From the NCBI GenBank assembly GCA_002747395.1, contig PDPE01000027.1, positions 1 to 64,000 of the forward strand: DNA of 64,000 bases. The letters run 5' to 3'. Shown here one piece after another: positions 34,326 to 44,131 of the stretch. Source of the DNA: Pseudomonadota bacterium (lineage in GTDB: Bacteria > Pseudomonadota > Gammaproteobacteria > Pseudomonadales > Oleiphilaceae). The position numbers were made by a program, and so were the translations under genes. The notes beneath the pieces are model-generated. The model worked only from the letters and a program-made list of their open reading frames with translations. It was not told the origin of the DNA and made no database searches. Within the stretch, counting starts at the first letter, position 1, and each line of letters begins with the position of its first letter.

Positions 34326-35486
34326 ATGTTTATCTGGGAAGACCCGTTTTTACTAAATGATCAACTGACAGAAGACGAGCGTCTGGTTGCGCAAAACGTC
34401 ACTGCTTTTTGCAAGGAGCAACTGATGCCCGGGATCACCCGGGCGCACCGGGACGAAAATTTTGATCCCGAAATTATGCGTCAAATGGGTGAGCGTGGCC
34501 TGCTTGGTGTCACCATCGAGGGGTATGGTTGCGCTGGCATGTCTTCTGTCGCCTACGGTTTGATTGCCCGTGCCATCGAGGGGGTTGACTCCGGCTACCG
34601 CAGCGCAATGAGTGTACAATCCAGCCTGGTGATGCACCCTATCTGGGCCTATGGCACTGAGCCACAAAAGGAAAAATACCTGCCCAAACTCGCTACCGGC
34701 GAATATATCGGTTGCTTCGGTTTGACCGAACCCGACTCGGGTTCCGACCCCGGCTCTATGCAGACCCGCGCACGCAAGGTCGAGGGTGGTTACAAACTGA
34801 GCGGCAGTAAGATGTGGATAACCAATTCACCCGTTTCAGATGTCTTTGTTGTCTGGGCAAAAGATGACGAAGGACAGATTCGCGGCTTTGTGCTGGAAAA
34901 AGGCATGGATGGCCTGAGTGCCCCGAAAATTGAGGGCAAGTTCTCTCTGCGGGCCTCGATTACGGGTGAAATTGTGATGGATGAGGTGTTTGTACCGGAA
35001 GACAATGCCTTTCCTGACATTCGCGGCCTGAAAGGCCCCTTTGGTTGCCTGAACAAAGCCCGGTACGGTATCGCCTGGGGTTCGATGGGGGCGGCAGAAT
35101 TTTGCTGGCATGCCAGTCGCCAGTACGGTTTGAATCGGACACAATTCGGCAAGCCGCTGGCATCGACCCAGCTATATCAGTTGAAACTGGCCGATATGCA
35201 AACGGAAATTGCCCTCGGCTTGCAGGCGGCATTGCGCACAGGCCGTTTGATGGACGAAAACCGGGCGACACCCGAGATGATCTCGCTGATCAAGCGCAAT
35301 AACTGCGGCAAGGCTCTGGCCATCTCACGCGCTGCGCGTGATATGCATGGCGCTAACGGTATTAGTGATGACTTTCATGTTATTCGCCACCTGATGAATC
35401 TTGAAACTGTCAATACCTATGAAGGGACGCACGACATTCATGCCCTGATTCTGGGGCGGGCACAAACCGGCATCGCGGCTTTTTAA
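34326..35486 (+). CDS. gcdH: Glutaryl-CoA dehydrogenase
   Basis: GcdH is a flavin acyl-CoA dehydrogenase that oxidises and decarboxylates glutaryl-CoA to crotonyl-CoA, feeding electrons to ETF. The 386-residue protein has [26 protein letters not shown], and the catalytic base in [17 protein letters not shown] (Glu366). The ATG at 34326 follows the ribosome-binding site caggag; longer in-frame starts from 34269 fall inside the preceding gene. It is in one unit with the semialdehyde dehydrogenase gene. The 3' end, stop codon included, is exactly duplicated. Confidence 0.94.
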   Translation: MFIWEDPFLLNDQLTEDERLVAQNVTAFCKEQLMPGITRAHRDENFDPEIMRQMGERGLLGVTIEGYGCAGMSSVAYGLIARAIEGVDSGYRSAMSVQSSLVMHPIWAYGTEPQKEKYLPKLATGEYIGCFGLTEPDSGSDPGSMQTRARKVEGGYKLSGSKMWITNSPVSDVFVVWAKDDEGQIRGFVLEKGMDGLSAPKIEGKFSLRASITGEIVMDEVFVPEDNAFPDIRGLKGPFGCLNKARYGIAWGSMGAAEFCWHASRQYGLNRTQFGKPLASTQLYQLKLADMQTEIALGLQAALRTGRLMDENRATPEMISLIKRNNCGKALAISRAARDMHGANGISDDFHVIRHLMNLETVNTYEGTHDIHALILGRAQTGIAAF

Positions 35487-35507
35487 CGAATCGCGGCTTT
35501 TTAACGA
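35472..35507 (+). repeat. Perfect 18-bp tandem duplication at the gcdH stop codon
   Basis: atcgcggctttttaacga occurs twice in direct succession (35472-35489, 35490-35507). The first copy contains the gcdH stop codon. Confidence 0.9.
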
Positions 35508-35587
35508 AAGGAAGGGGTGAACAGGAGCTTTGCCAGGTATCAAAGCCGGCTGTTTTTTTATCTCTCGGGGAAGTCGTCGCATTTTTT

Positions 35588-35616
35588 CTTGAAAAACCGG
35601 ATCCAGCCCCCATTAA
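35588..35616 (+). promoter_or_regulatory. Heat-shock (sigma-32) promoter of htpG
   Basis: CTTGAA (35588-35593) and CCCCATTAA (35608-35616) are separated by 14 bases, matching the sigma-32 consensus (CTTGAA, 13-17 bases, CCCCATnT). Transcription would begin about 195 bases before the htpG ATG, giving a long leader. No gene lies in the 332-base gap. Confidence 0.72.
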
Positions 35617-35818
35617 ATCTCTCAAGTGTTCGGGTGGCGGCCAATGCCTTGTGTTGGCGCTGTCCGAATGATCAAACTGTTATTTTTATGTAACTACCTG
35701 ACCCGTCCGGTACGGGGCTCTGCGGGTGTTCTTTGCAGACTGACCGGGGCATGAGTGGATACATGGTTATAACCTGTTAATTTTCAGTTTATTAGGTCGA
35801 TCAGGAGAAAACAAAGAT

Positions 35819-37744
35819 ATGTCTGTTGAGGCAAAAAAAGAAACCCTCGGTTTTCAGGCGGAAGTCAAGCAGCTACTTCACTTGATGGTTCACTCGCTGT
35901 ACAGCAACAAGGAAATTTTCCTCAGGGAATTGATCTCCAATGCCTCTGATGCAGAGGACAAACTGCGCTTTGCAGCCCTGGCTGATGATTCCCTGTATGA
36001 GAATGACTCAGAACTTAAAATCCGTGTGGATTTCGACAAGGATGCAGGCACCATCACCATTTCAGACAATGGTATCGGTATGACACGCGATGAGGTGATT
36101 GAAAACCTGGGCACCATTGCCAAATCAGGCACCGCTGACTTCCTGCAGCAGTTGACCGGAGATCAGAAAAAGGATTCCAACCTGATCGGTCAGTTTGGTG
36201 TCGGTTTCTACTCGGGCTTTATTGTTGCCGATAACGTAAAGGTACAAACCAGAAAAGCCGGAACCGATATCTCTGAGGGTGTCCAGTGGGAGTCAAAGGG
36301 GGATGGTGAGTTTACTATCGAATCCATAGACAAACCAGGTCGTGGTACTTCCATTATTCTGCACCTGAAAGAAGAAGAAAAAGAGTTTGCTGATAGCTGG
36401 CGTTTGAAGAGTCTGGTCAAGAAGTACTCCGACCACATTTCTTTCCCCGTGGTGATGAAGGCCGAGCCAATGCCTGCCGCCGAGGGGGAAGAAGGTGAGG
36501 AAAAAGCACCTGAAGAACCCAAAGAAGAAACAGTCAATGATGCAACCGCGCTCTGGACTGTTCCTCGCAACGAATTGAAAGACGAAGACTACAAGGAATT
36601 TTACAAGCATGTATCCCATGACTACCAGGACCCACTGACCTGGTCTCACAACAAGGTAGAAGGCAAGCTGGAATACACCAGTCTGCTCTATATTCCTGCC
36701 AGGGCTCCCTTTGACCTGTACAACCGCGAAGCACCAAAAGGCCTGAAACTCTACGTGCAGCGTGTATTTATCATGGACGATGCAGAGCAGTTTCTACCCC
36801 TGTACCTGAGGTTCGTCAAGGGTGTCGTAGACTCCAGCGATATTTCCCTCAACGTATCGAGAGAGATTCTCCAGGGTGATAAAAATGTTGAGAGTATGAA
36901 GTCGGCATTGACCAAACGGGTTCTCGATATGCTGGGTAAAATGGCCAGGAATGATCCGGAGAAGTTTGCCGAGTTCTGGAAAAACTTTGGTCAGGTTATG
37001 AAAGAAGGCCCGGCTGAAGATTTCGCCAACAGGGAAAAAGTGGCCAAACTGTTACGCTTTGCCACCACAAACAGTGGTAAAGACACCCAGGATCAGGGCT
37101 TCGAAGATTACGTTTCCCGGATGAAAGAAGGCCAGGAGAAAATCTACTATATCACGGCAGAAAGCTATGCAGCCGGTGCTGGCAGCCCCCATCTGGAAGT
37201 GTTCCGCAAGAAGGGTATTGAAGTCATCATCATGTATGACCGGGTTGATGAGTGGCTGATGAGCAACCTGTTCGAATTTGATGGCAAGCAGTTCCAGAAC
37301 GTAGCCAAAGGCGAACTGGATCTGGGCAAGGTAGAAGACGAAGAAGACAAGAAGCACGTTGAAGAAGCGTCCAAAACCTATGAGAGCCTGCTCAAGCAGT
37401 TGAAAGACTTGTTGAAAGACAAGGTGGAAGACGTCAGAGTGACCAATCGTCTGACCGATTCACCGGCCTGCCTGGTGATAGGTGCCCATGATATGGGCAT
37501 TCAGATGCGCCAGATTATGGAAGCAGCCGGTCAGCCACTGCCTGAAACCAGACCCGCTTTCGAGATCAACCCGGATCACCCTCTGGTTCAAAGGCTGAAC
37601 GACGAGCAAAACGAAGACAGATTTAACGATCTTGCCCTGGTGATTTTCGATCAGGCCAGCCTGGCAGGTGGCGAGCACCTGAAAGATCCGGCTACCTTTG
37701 TTAGCAGGTTAAACAAGCTTCTTCTGGAGTTGACCGGCCAATAA
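35819..37744 (+). CDS. htpG: Molecular chaperone HtpG (Hsp90)
   Basis: HtpG is the bacterial Hsp90, an ATP-driven dimeric chaperone in the cytoplasm. The 641-residue protein opens with the GHKL ATPase domain ([51 protein letters not shown]), continues through the middle domain with the ATP-contacting NVSREILQ, and ends with the C-terminal dimerisation domain. The charged linker [16 protein letters not shown] is longer than usual. The ATG follows aggagaaaac. Expression by heat shock is supported by the upstream sigma-32 site. Confidence 0.97.
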   Translation: MSVEAKKETLGFQAEVKQLLHLMVHSLYSNKEIFLRELISNASDAEDKLRFAALADDSLYENDSELKIRVDFDKDAGTITISDNGIGMTRDEVIENLGTIAKSGTADFLQQLTGDQKKDSNLIGQFGVGFYSGFIVADNVKVQTRKAGTDISEGVQWESKGDGEFTIESIDKPGRGTSIILHLKEEEKEFADSWRLKSLVKKYSDHISFPVVMKAEPMPAAEGEEGEEKAPEEPKEETVNDATALWTVPRNELKDEDYKEFYKHVSHDYQDPLTWSHNKVEGKLEYTSLLYIPARAPFDLYNREAPKGLKLYVQRVFIMDDAEQFLPLYLRFVKGVVDSSDISLNVSREILQGDKNVESMKSALTKRVLDMLGKMARNDPEKFAEFWKNFGQVMKEGPAEDFANREKVAKLLRFATTNSGKDTQDQGFEDYVSRMKEGQEKIYYITAESYAAGAGSPHLEVFRKKGIEVIIMYDRVDEWLMSNLFEFDGKQFQNVAKGELDLGKVEDEEDKKHVEEASKTYESLLKQLKDLLKDKVEDVRVTNRLTDSPACLVIGAHDMGIQMRQIMEAAGQPLPETRPAFEINPDHPLVQRLNDEQNEDRFNDLALVIFDQASLAGGEHLKDPATFVSRLNKLLLELTGQ

Positions 37745-37768
37745 CCCGTTGATAAAACACCGAGACAG

Positions 37769-37797
37769 CCCCCCGGTACCTTGGGGGGTATTTTTTC
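37769..37797 (+). terminator. Intrinsic terminator of htpG
   Basis: A run of six C pairs with a run of six G around the 8-base loop ggtacctt, followed by tatttttt. It overlaps the end of the convergent vapC gene by two bases. Confidence 0.85.
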
Positions 37798-38212
37798 AGC
37801 GCCAGGGATTTATCTTTTTCACTCCCGTCAGGCAAAAGTCGTGCGTATTGCGAGTGACGACTGTCATTCCGTGAACCAAAGCCGTCGCCACAATCAGGGT
37901 ATCTCTGTATGGTTTTGGGTCGGGTACATGGTATCCGGCACTGACCAGGGCAATCTGTTGATCAACCGACAGGATGCGTCCATCAAAAGCAGGCAATACA
38001 TATTCGTTCATCCACTTCCTAAGCACTCTACCTTTGGTGAAATCTGATCTTTCTGCCATCAGAATACCCAGTTCAATTTCGTGAATAACGATTACTGAAA
38101 GATACAGTTGTTTTGGAGAGACAGTCAGCGACCAGGCCTCAACATGCTCGTCAGCCTTGCCACTCTTTACCTTTCTGAGTTCAGAGACTACATTGGTATC
38201 CAGTAGATACAC
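37796..38212 (-). CDS. vapC: VapC-family toxin (PIN domain ribonuclease)
   Basis: A 138-residue PIN-domain ribonuclease, the toxin of a type II module. Acidic active-site residues are visible: LLDTNVVSELR with Asp5, VIHEIELGIL with Glu45, the PYRDTLIVATALVHG aspartate, and TRNTHDF. VapC enzymes cut initiator tRNA or 23S rRNA to stop growth; the target here is unknown. The start is GTG at 38212, one base after the antitoxin stop codon, so translation is coupled. GTG is the only start that keeps LLDTN. Confidence 0.92.
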   Translation of the reverse strand: MYLLDTNVVSELRKVKSGKADEHVEAWSLTVSPKQLYLSVIVIHEIELGILMAERSDFTKGRVLRKWMNEYVLPAFDGRILSVDQQIALVSAGYHVPDPKPYRDTLIVATALVHGMTVVTRNTHDFCLTGVKKINPWR

Positions 38213-38213
38213 T

Positions 38214-38459
38214 TCAGAACTCTGCCGCTGTTGCTGTGTCTGATAACTTGCCTGGAGTAAACTCGATATCTTCTACGCCATCCATGGATAACAACTCACC
38301 GATAGACCGCTCTTTGACTGCCATCGCCTGGAACTGCTCCCAGGACAACAAAACATGTGACGGTTTTCCCTTGTCTGTGATGTAAACAGGCTCGTTAAGT
38401 GCTTCTTTCTTTGCTCTGCCTGTGTCCTGATTGAACTCTCTACTCGTTAATGTTGACAT
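38214..38459 (-). CDS. vapB: Phd/YefM-type antitoxin
   Basis: An 81-residue antitoxin of the Phd/YefM family that neutralises the VapC toxin and represses its own promoter. The N-terminal half has the family core MSTLTSREFNQDTGRAK then EPVYITDKGKPSHVLLSWE, and the C-terminal part (GELLSMDGVEDIEF) would wrap the toxin. The ATG at 38459 is preceded by aaggggta; a longer frame from 38480 is less likely. A Phd-type antitoxin with a VapC-type toxin is a known mixed pairing. The stop is one base from the vapC start. Confidence 0.9.
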   Translation of the reverse strand: MSTLTSREFNQDTGRAKKEALNEPVYITDKGKPSHVLLSWEQFQAMAVKERSIGELLSMDGVEDIEFTPGKLSDTATAAEF

Positions 38460-38656
38460 ACGACAATACCCCTTCCTCAATCAGGTATAAATGTTACTAC
38501 AAGGTTTAGAGTCAGTAAAATCGACCTTCACGTAAAAGCTGTCAAGAAACTGCCACACATTGACTTCTCTTTTCAAGTTATCGAAAAAGCCTTCCCTGGC
38601 GGCAATCCGCTATCCTTACAAAGCAGGAGAGGAACAAATTACAGTGTTACTGTTGA

Positions 38657-38941
38657 TTATTCCTTGCCTGCTGCGGTTGGCTGTGTCACAAACAGAATAT
38701 ATTCCATTTGGCTGATTTCTCCATTCAGGTCAGTATCGACCTCGGAAAACTGCTCAACCAGCTTTTCGTCAATCGAGGCTTCCTGTTTGGTCAGTTTGCC
38801 GTCTTTATTTGCATCCAGAGAAATAAATTCCGCCTCGGTTGCCATTATGTTTGCATCCTGCAGCCCTTGTTGCTGGTTTTCCTGTGCAAAAACACCAGCG
38901 GTAAACAGCGCAGCCAAAAAAACGATGGGTGAATATTTCAT
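38657..38941 (-). CDS. EF-hand calcium-binding exported protein
   Basis: A 94-residue exported protein. Signal peptide MKYSPIVFLAALFTAGVFA is followed by two EF-hand loops, DANKDGKLTKQE and DTDLNGEISQME, each with the calcium-ligand spacing D-x-N/D-x-D/N-G. It ends FVTQPTAAGKE. Such short periplasmic EF-hand proteins bind calcium; partners are unknown. The ATG at 38941 follows gagggaatcaggt; the frame continues upstream to 38983 without good reason. It is monocistronic. Confidence 0.82.
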   Translation of the reverse strand: MKYSPIVFLAALFTAGVFAQENQQQGLQDANIMATEAEFISLDANKDGKLTKQEASIDEKLVEQFSEVDTDLNGEISQMEYILFVTQPTAAGKE

Positions 38942-39346
38942 ACCTGATTCCCTCAATAAAAAAGTGATAAGCGTTTTATTCACGTACGAGTTGATAACTG
39001 ATCAACCGGGCAAAATCAGATAGAAAGCTGATTTGCCGTACGATAAAAGTGAATAAGCATTATTGGTGCCATAGTAATAAAATCTAATAAAAACAAATGG
39101 ATGTGGAGTTTTGAGGCAGGTGGGTTATCCTGATTGGGAGGGAAAGGCAGTCTATGGTTTCCCGATTGCAACAAAAAACCGGTGAAATACGAAAAATAAC
39201 AATGAAAACAGAGCGATAGCTTGTCTCAGATTGGCAACATCAGGGGTGCCAATCTGCTTTTGGTTCCCGGCTTTAGCACAGGTCTGAATAGTGATACATT
39301 TAAGCCTGTATATTGGATTTTTTGTCAGACGATGCCCCGGGTGTAA
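38942..39346. other. 405-base gap between the EF-hand gene and an EamA permease gene
   Basis: No gene seen. It holds a perfect 10-bp inverted repeat (listed separately) and otherwise AT-rich sequence with no clear promoter match. Confidence 0.5.
39227..39256. other. Perfect 10-bp inverted repeat
   Basis: cagattggca and tgccaatctg with a 10-base loop, about 90 bases upstream of the EamA permease start. It could be an operator or an RNA hairpin. No T-run follows directly. Confidence 0.45.
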
Positions 39347-40222
39347 ATGAAAAAAAACTACCTTAAAGCCGACGTTATTTTGATCTTTGTTACCCTGCTT
39401 GCGGCTTGTGGCTGGATTTTTTCCAAAGAAACACTACCTGGTTTGCCGCCTTTCTTGTTTATCGGGCTTCGGTTTCTTCTGGCTGGCCTGGTGCTAGGCG
39501 TTGTCAGTGGTACTGGCCTGTTCAGGTTGACTGCCATTCAATGGCGCAATGCAAGCGGGGCAGGATTGGTATTCGGTGCGGCCATGACACTCTGGATCAT
39601 GGGGTTGCACAACACCAACCATCTGGGTGAGGGGGCGTTTATTACCAGTATGGGAATCCTGCTGGTTCCCGTTATTGCGCGTCTGTTTTTTTCCGATCAG
39701 CCGACCAGGGAAACCTGGATTGCACTCCCTGTTTCTGTTATTGGCCTGGCCTGTCTGTCGTTAAACAGACCATTTTCTTTTGAAACCGGACAACTTTATT
39801 TTCTGATGGCTGCCGGTATGTTCGCCTGCCATTTTACGATCATTTCCACCCTGGTGACGAATATTGCCCCGTTATCCCTGAGTGCCATACAATTGGTGAT
39901 TGTCGGCCTTTGCGCCTTGCTGTTATCGACCGGAAGCGAAACTCTGCCGGACGACGTGTCGGGCAGTATCTGGCTGTGGTTTCTGGTCAGCGCCCTGATT
40001 GCCACCAGTCTTCGTTTCTGGTTACAGGTTAAAGGTCAGTCTTTTGCTCCGGCAAGTCATACGGTACTTATTCTGACATTAGAGCCTGTATGGACAGCTA
40101 TATTGGCAAGTCTCTGGTTTGGGGAATCCATGACCGGGCTGCAAGTGCTGGGTTGCAGTTTTATCTTTTCCGCGCTTTTGGTCAGCCGGTGGCGGTGGGT
40201 AAAGGCGTTGATGGTAAAATAG
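39347..40222 (+). CDS. EamA-family (DMT superfamily) permease
   Basis: A 291-residue inner-membrane protein with about ten hydrophobic segments arranged as two EamA repeats (the halves begin near residues 5 and 150). Family members export amino acids or other small metabolites, or move nucleotide sugars; the substrate cannot be read here. Conserved features include WIFSKETLPGLPPFLFIGLRF and, near the end, LTLEPVWTAILASLWFGE, which is the DMT second-repeat signature. The gene is followed by a degenerate tandem repeat and then the ECHDC3-like gene. Confidence 0.88.
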   Translation: MKKNYLKADVILIFVTLLAACGWIFSKETLPGLPPFLFIGLRFLLAGLVLGVVSGTGLFRLTAIQWRNASGAGLVFGAAMTLWIMGLHNTNHLGEGAFITSMGILLVPVIARLFFSDQPTRETWIALPVSVIGLACLSLNRPFSFETGQLYFLMAAGMFACHFTIISTLVTNIAPLSLSAIQLVIVGLCALLLSTGSETLPDDVSGSIWLWFLVSALIATSLRFWLQVKGQSFAPASHTVLILTLEPVWTAILASLWFGESMTGLQVLGCSFIFSALLVSRWRWVKALMVK

Positions 40223-40236
40223 CTCGTTGTCGGGCT

Positions 40237-40306
40237 GTGTGTCTACGCCCTTGGCTACGGTATCTGCGCCTTTGGCTACTACTGTATCTGCGTCTTTGGC
40301 TGATAG
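40237..40306 (+). repeat. Degenerate tandem repeat, three units of 21-24 bp
   Basis: Units tgtctacgcccttggctac, gtatctgcgcctttggctac and gtatctgcgtctttggctga follow each other from just after the permease stop codon. The repeat creates short frames that are not believable genes. Confidence 0.65.
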
Positions 40307-40423
40307 CTATTGCCGCTCTGACAGCTTCGCTATATGCTTGACAGCGATTCCTGCGAAGATCAGGGCCGTTGATCACCTTTTCATTTCGCCGGTTCAATTC
40401 ATTTTCCCAAAGAGTGATTTCCC

Positions 40424-41200
40424 ATGAGTGACTTATTGCAGCGTGTCGATACAGAGGGTGTGGCGACACTGACTTTATCAAGACCCTTGTCCTATAACAG
40501 CTTGTCTTTGGCACTGATGGAAGCGTTGATTTCCGAATTGGATTCAATTCAGAAGGACAGGTCGATTCGTGTTGTGGTGATCAGGGGTGATGGCAAGGGG
40601 TTTTGTGCCGGGCATGATTTGAAGGAAATGCTGGAATCCGGTGAAGAGGCATTTTATGAACGCACCTTCACTACCTGTTCCGCCTTGATGCAGGGCATAC
40701 AAAACCTGTGTGTTCCGGTGATTGCCCAGGTACATGGTGTGGCGACCGCCGCAGGTTGTCAGCTGGTTGCCAGTTGTGACCTGGCCTATGCTGCCGAGTC
40801 TGCCCGGTTTGGTACGCCGGGGGTGAACATTGGCCTGTTCTGTTCAACGCCCATGGTAGCTCTGTCCAGGGCAGTCTCGCAAAAACACGCTATGGAGTTA
40901 TTGCTGACCGGCGAATTGATTCATGCCGAACGTGCTGAACAGATTGGCCTGATCAATCAAATTGTACCCGACGACGCGCTCGATCAGCGCGTATCTGATG
41001 TGGCTTCGTTAATTGCCAGCAAGTCGCGTCATACCCTCGCCATCGGCAAGACTGCCTTCTACAGGCAAAAAGAGCAATCTCTGGCCGATGCCTATTCAGG
41101 TTGCAGTCGTACCATGACTGAAAACATGCTGACCGCCGACGCGAAAGAGGGGATTGATGCTTTCCTGAACAAGCGCAAGCCGGAATGGCAGCACAAATAG
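40424..41200 (+). CDS. ECHDC3-like enoyl-CoA hydratase/isomerase family protein lacking both catalytic glutamates
   Basis: A 258-residue crotonase-fold protein. The CoA-oxyanion segments are intact (FCAGHDLKEM and GVATAAGCQLVASCDLA), but the two hydratase glutamates are replaced: Gln113 in AAGCQLVASCD and Gly133 in GTPGVNIG, at positions 20 apart like Glu144 and Glu164 of rat hydratase. Overall it follows the ECHDC3 pattern (FCSTPMVALSRAV, IGKTAFYRQK). Normal hydratase activity is therefore unlikely; a different crotonase-type reaction or CoA binding is possible. The ATG at 40424 starts MSDLLQRVDTEG. It stands alone. Confidence 0.86.
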   Translation: MSDLLQRVDTEGVATLTLSRPLSYNSLSLALMEALISELDSIQKDRSIRVVVIRGDGKGFCAGHDLKEMLESGEEAFYERTFTTCSALMQGIQNLCVPVIAQVHGVATAAGCQLVASCDLAYAAESARFGTPGVNIGLFCSTPMVALSRAVSQKHAMELLLTGELIHAERAEQIGLINQIVPDDALDQRVSDVASLIASKSRHTLAIGKTAFYRQKEQSLADAYSGCSRTMTENMLTADAKEGIDAFLNKRKPEWQHK

Positions 41201-41365
41201 CTCACAAGAATAATGATCTTGCAAAAAGGGTGACCCGGCCTGCCAGTCATTCGCCTTTTTGTTGAAAAGAGCCAGAATGCTTTCTACCCTGTTGATTGAC
41301 GGAAGGTATTGGCCTTTGTCTTTACAAATAATAACAACCATTCCCTGTATAGGTATCGGTGTAAG

Positions 41366-42145
41366 ATGAATAGTCCCCGGGAAGTATTGAAAATAAGCGG
41401 AGAGTCGGGTTTCAAGAAGGAAAAATACAGTGTATCGAAACTGTTGGTGCTGGCATTTTTAGCTGGTGCCTATATTGCCTTTGGTGGACTGTTGGCCATA
41501 GTTGTCGGTGGAGGGTCGCCGGGGATTGCTGCCGAAAATCCGGGGTTGGCCAAATTTTTGTTTGGTGGTGTTTTTCCTGTCGGGCTGATTCTGGTTGTGC
41601 TGGTGGGTGCGGAACTGTTTACAGGAAACACCGCCTACTTTATGCCAAACCTGTTTCAGGGATTACAAAAACCGTCGGCCATGTTTCGTAACTGGTTCTG
41701 GGTGTATATCGGGAATTTTTTTGGATCAATTTTCGTTGCCTATGTATTGGTGCATCTGACTCATCTGGTCAGCAGTGAACCCTATATCAATAGCGTTTAC
41801 AGCATCGCAGCAGGGAAAACCGGTCATGGTTTTATGGTGACCTTTATCAAGGGGGTGGGTGCAAACTGGCTGGTTTGTCTGGCTCTCTGGCAAGGTATGG
41901 CGGCAAAAACCGTTGGCGGTAAAATCCTGGCTATCTGGTTTCCCGTTATGGCCTTCGTTACCCTGGGTTTTGAGCACAGCATCGCCAATATGTTTTTTAT
42001 TCCTCTGGCCATATTCGAGGGGGCGGAGATCACCTGGTTCACTTTTGTCACAGCCAACCTGATACCCGCCACCCTGGGTAATATTGTCGGTGGCGGTTTG
42101 TTTGTCGGTGCCGTATATTCTTACCTTTACCTGGACAAGCGATAA
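41366..42145 (+). CDS. Formate/nitrite transporter family channel
   Basis: A 259-residue membrane channel of the FNT family (FocA/NirC/FdhC), which passes formate, nitrite or similar small anions as a pentamer. Six membrane helices fit the hydrophobic pattern; GAELFTGNTAYFM is in helix 3 and FEHSIANM carries the gating histidine (His204). I chose ATG 41366 (MNSPREVLKIS); a longer in-frame start at 41309 gives an Asn-rich extension that looks non-native. No formate lyase or nitrite reductase gene is adjacent, so the substrate is open. Confidence 0.88.
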   Translation: MNSPREVLKISGESGFKKEKYSVSKLLVLAFLAGAYIAFGGLLAIVVGGGSPGIAAENPGLAKFLFGGVFPVGLILVVLVGAELFTGNTAYFMPNLFQGLQKPSAMFRNWFWVYIGNFFGSIFVAYVLVHLTHLVSSEPYINSVYSIAAGKTGHGFMVTFIKGVGANWLVCLALWQGMAAKTVGGKILAIWFPVMAFVTLGFEHSIANMFFIPLAIFEGAEITWFTFVTANLIPATLGNIVGGGLFVGAVYSYLYLDKR

Positions 42146-42166
42146 CTACCCGGTGCCAAAGCGGAT

Positions 42167-42991
42167 TTACAGCCTGCTCAAATCAAAGTCCGACCAGACA
42201 GGGGCATGATCAGAGGGTTTTTCCATGCCTCTGATTTCGTAACTGATACCTGCTGCGCTACACACCTGAACCAGAGGCGGGGTTGCCAGAATATGATCGA
42301 TTCTCAGGCCGCGCCTGGGGTCATCGGCAAAGCCTTTGGAGCGATAATCAAACCAGCTGAATGTCTCGTTACCGGTCGGGTAGTGCTTGCGGTAGGTATC
42401 GGCCAGATTGCGGGACAACAGGGCCTGGTACCACTCGCGCTCAACTGGCAGAAAAGAGCATTTTCCGGTTTTTAACCAGCGTTTCCGGTTTGCTTCGCCA
42501 ATGCCGATATCGTTGTCTTCCGGGGAGATATTCATGTCTCCCATGACGATAATATTTTTGGCCCCTTTTAATTCATTGTCCAGATAGGTGTTCAGATCCG
42601 CGTAGAATTTCGCCTTGGCCGGGAATTTGGTTTCATGGTTTTCATTTTCACCCTGAGGAAAGTAACCGTTGAGTACGTCCACTGATTGCCCGTCAATCTC
42701 GTAGCGGCAATGAATCAGACGCTTTTGATCCTGATCATTATCGGCAGGAAAGCCCTTCTGCACAAAAACAGGCCGGGTTTTGGATACCAGGGCGACACCG
42801 TAGTGACCTTTTTGGCCGAAATACTCAACATGCCAACCAAGAGATTCCACATCGGCAAGCGGAAAAGAGTCATCGTGAACCTTGGTTTCCTGCAAGCCCA
42901 TGACATCCGGGTCGAGTTGTTCTCTAATTGCTTCCAGTTGATGTTGACGGGCACGAATGCCATTGATATTAAAGCTGATAAAGCGAGCCAT
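42167..42991 (-). CDS. xthA: Exodeoxyribonuclease III
   Basis: XthA removes 3' blocking groups and cuts at abasic sites during base-excision repair. The 274-residue protein has the opening [15 protein letters not shown], the metal-binding [25 protein letters not shown], and the catalytic end [12 protein letters not shown]. The ATG at 42991 follows ggagagcagc, a good ribosome-binding site; a longer frame reaches 43003. It is divergent from the second EamA permease and convergent with the formate/nitrite channel gene. Confidence 0.95.
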   Translation of the reverse strand: MARFISFNINGIRARQHQLEAIREQLDPDVMGLQETKVHDDSFPLADVESLGWHVEYFGQKGHYGVALVSKTRPVFVQKGFPADNDQDQKRLIHCRYEIDGQSVDVLNGYFPQGENENHETKFPAKAKFYADLNTYLDNELKGAKNIIVMGDMNISPEDNDIGIGEANRKRWLKTGKCSFLPVEREWYQALLSRNLADTYRKHYPTGNETFSWFDYRSKGFADDPRRGLRIDHILATPPLVQVCSAAGISYEIRGMEKPSDHAPVWSDFDLSRL

Positions 42992-43190
42992 GCTGCTCTC
43001 CAAAGTGTTTTTTATACAAATGCCGTGTCGTTATGGCCAGGAAAATTTTCCCGATTCTATCAGTTTGCCTGAGAGAAAACTTCCTTTATGCGCTTCTGCC
43101 TCTGAATTTGTTGGCTATCGGGCTTTCTATGCTCTGGATAACCGGGTAGGATTGGCGCTCTTTTTTTTCACTATTATGATGGTATACAGC

Positions 43191-44060
43191 ATGTGGCGTC
43201 TGGTTGCAGTATCAGTTATTTGGGCATTTTCTTTCGGGTTGATAAAAGGCAAGCTGACAGGGCTCGATCCGGGCCTGGTGGCGAGCATCCGCCTTATTCT
43301 GTGTTTTCTGTGCTTTGCACCTTTTATTCTGACTGTGTCACAGCGGACAATGCGATTGCGCCTGATGGCTCTGGGTGTCGTGCAGTTCGGTATTATGTAC
43401 CTGGCTTATATCCAGTCATACCAGTATTTGCCCGGTTACCTGGTGGCGGTGTTCACCATCTTTACGCCTTTTTATGTGGTTGCCCTGAATACGATTTTTG
43501 ACCGAAGCAGTCGGGAGCCGGGAAAGCTGTCTATCACGTTGATTTCGGTTCTGTTGAGTATAGTCGGGGCGGCGGTGATTGTTTTCAAAACCCCTGAACA
43601 GGAAGACTTTCTCATCGGTTTTCTGATTTTACAGGCGGCTAATATCGCTTTCGCAATCGGGCAGTGGAACTACCAACGCTGGGCTGATCAGGATAGCAAT
43701 ACTGGCAATATGGCCTGGATGTATCTGGGTGCGGCCCTGTTCGCCAGTGTAATCAGCTTCCCCGGGGTGGATTGGCCCAATGTTACCATCACTCGTGAGC
43801 AAGCCGGAGTGTTATTGTATCTGGGAGTGATCGCTTCCGGGCTGTGCTTTTATTTGTGGAACAGTGGCAGCAAGCAAGTGTCACCGGCAACGCTGGCCGT
43901 GATGAATAACGGTTATATTCCGCTGGCAGTGATTGCTTCCATCGTTTTATTCTCGGAAGAGGCAGACCTTGTCCGGTTGGCTATTGGTGGTGCCTTGATC
44001 TTGTTGTCGGTGATTGTATCTTACAAGACGATTACTCCGGGCTATGCCCGAAAAAACTGA
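43191..44060 (+). CDS. EamA-family (DMT superfamily) permease
   Basis: A 289-residue inner-membrane permease with about ten helices. The frame is open upstream to 42957, but that part overlaps the divergent xthA start and has no membrane-protein character, so I take ATG 43191 (MWRLVAVSVIWAFSFGLIKG), which gives the normal DMT beginning; ATGs at 43176 and 43179 are alternatives. The second repeat ends with SPATLAVMNNGYIPLAVIASIVLF. Ribosome-binding sequence is weak for all options. Substrate unknown. Confidence 0.84.
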   Translation: MWRLVAVSVIWAFSFGLIKGKLTGLDPGLVASIRLILCFLCFAPFILTVSQRTMRLRLMALGVVQFGIMYLAYIQSYQYLPGYLVAVFTIFTPFYVVALNTIFDRSSREPGKLSITLISVLLSIVGAAVIVFKTPEQEDFLIGFLILQAANIAFAIGQWNYQRWADQDSNTGNMAWMYLGAALFASVISFPGVDWPNVTITREQAGVLLYLGVIASGLCFYLWNSGSKQVSPATLAVMNNGYIPLAVIASIVLFSEEADLVRLAIGGALILLSVIVSYKTITPGYARKN

Positions 44061-44067
44061 CAGGAAA

Positions 44068-44090
44068 AGCCTGGCTCTGAACGCCAGGCT
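44068..44090. terminator. Hairpin after the second EamA permease gene
   Basis: Perfect 8-bp arms agcctggc and gccaggct with a 7-base loop, 7 bases after the stop codon. No T-run. Confidence 0.45.
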
Positions 44091-44131
44091 CGGATAAGCT
44101 CAGCAGGCGATTGACACCTTACTCAGTCTGG

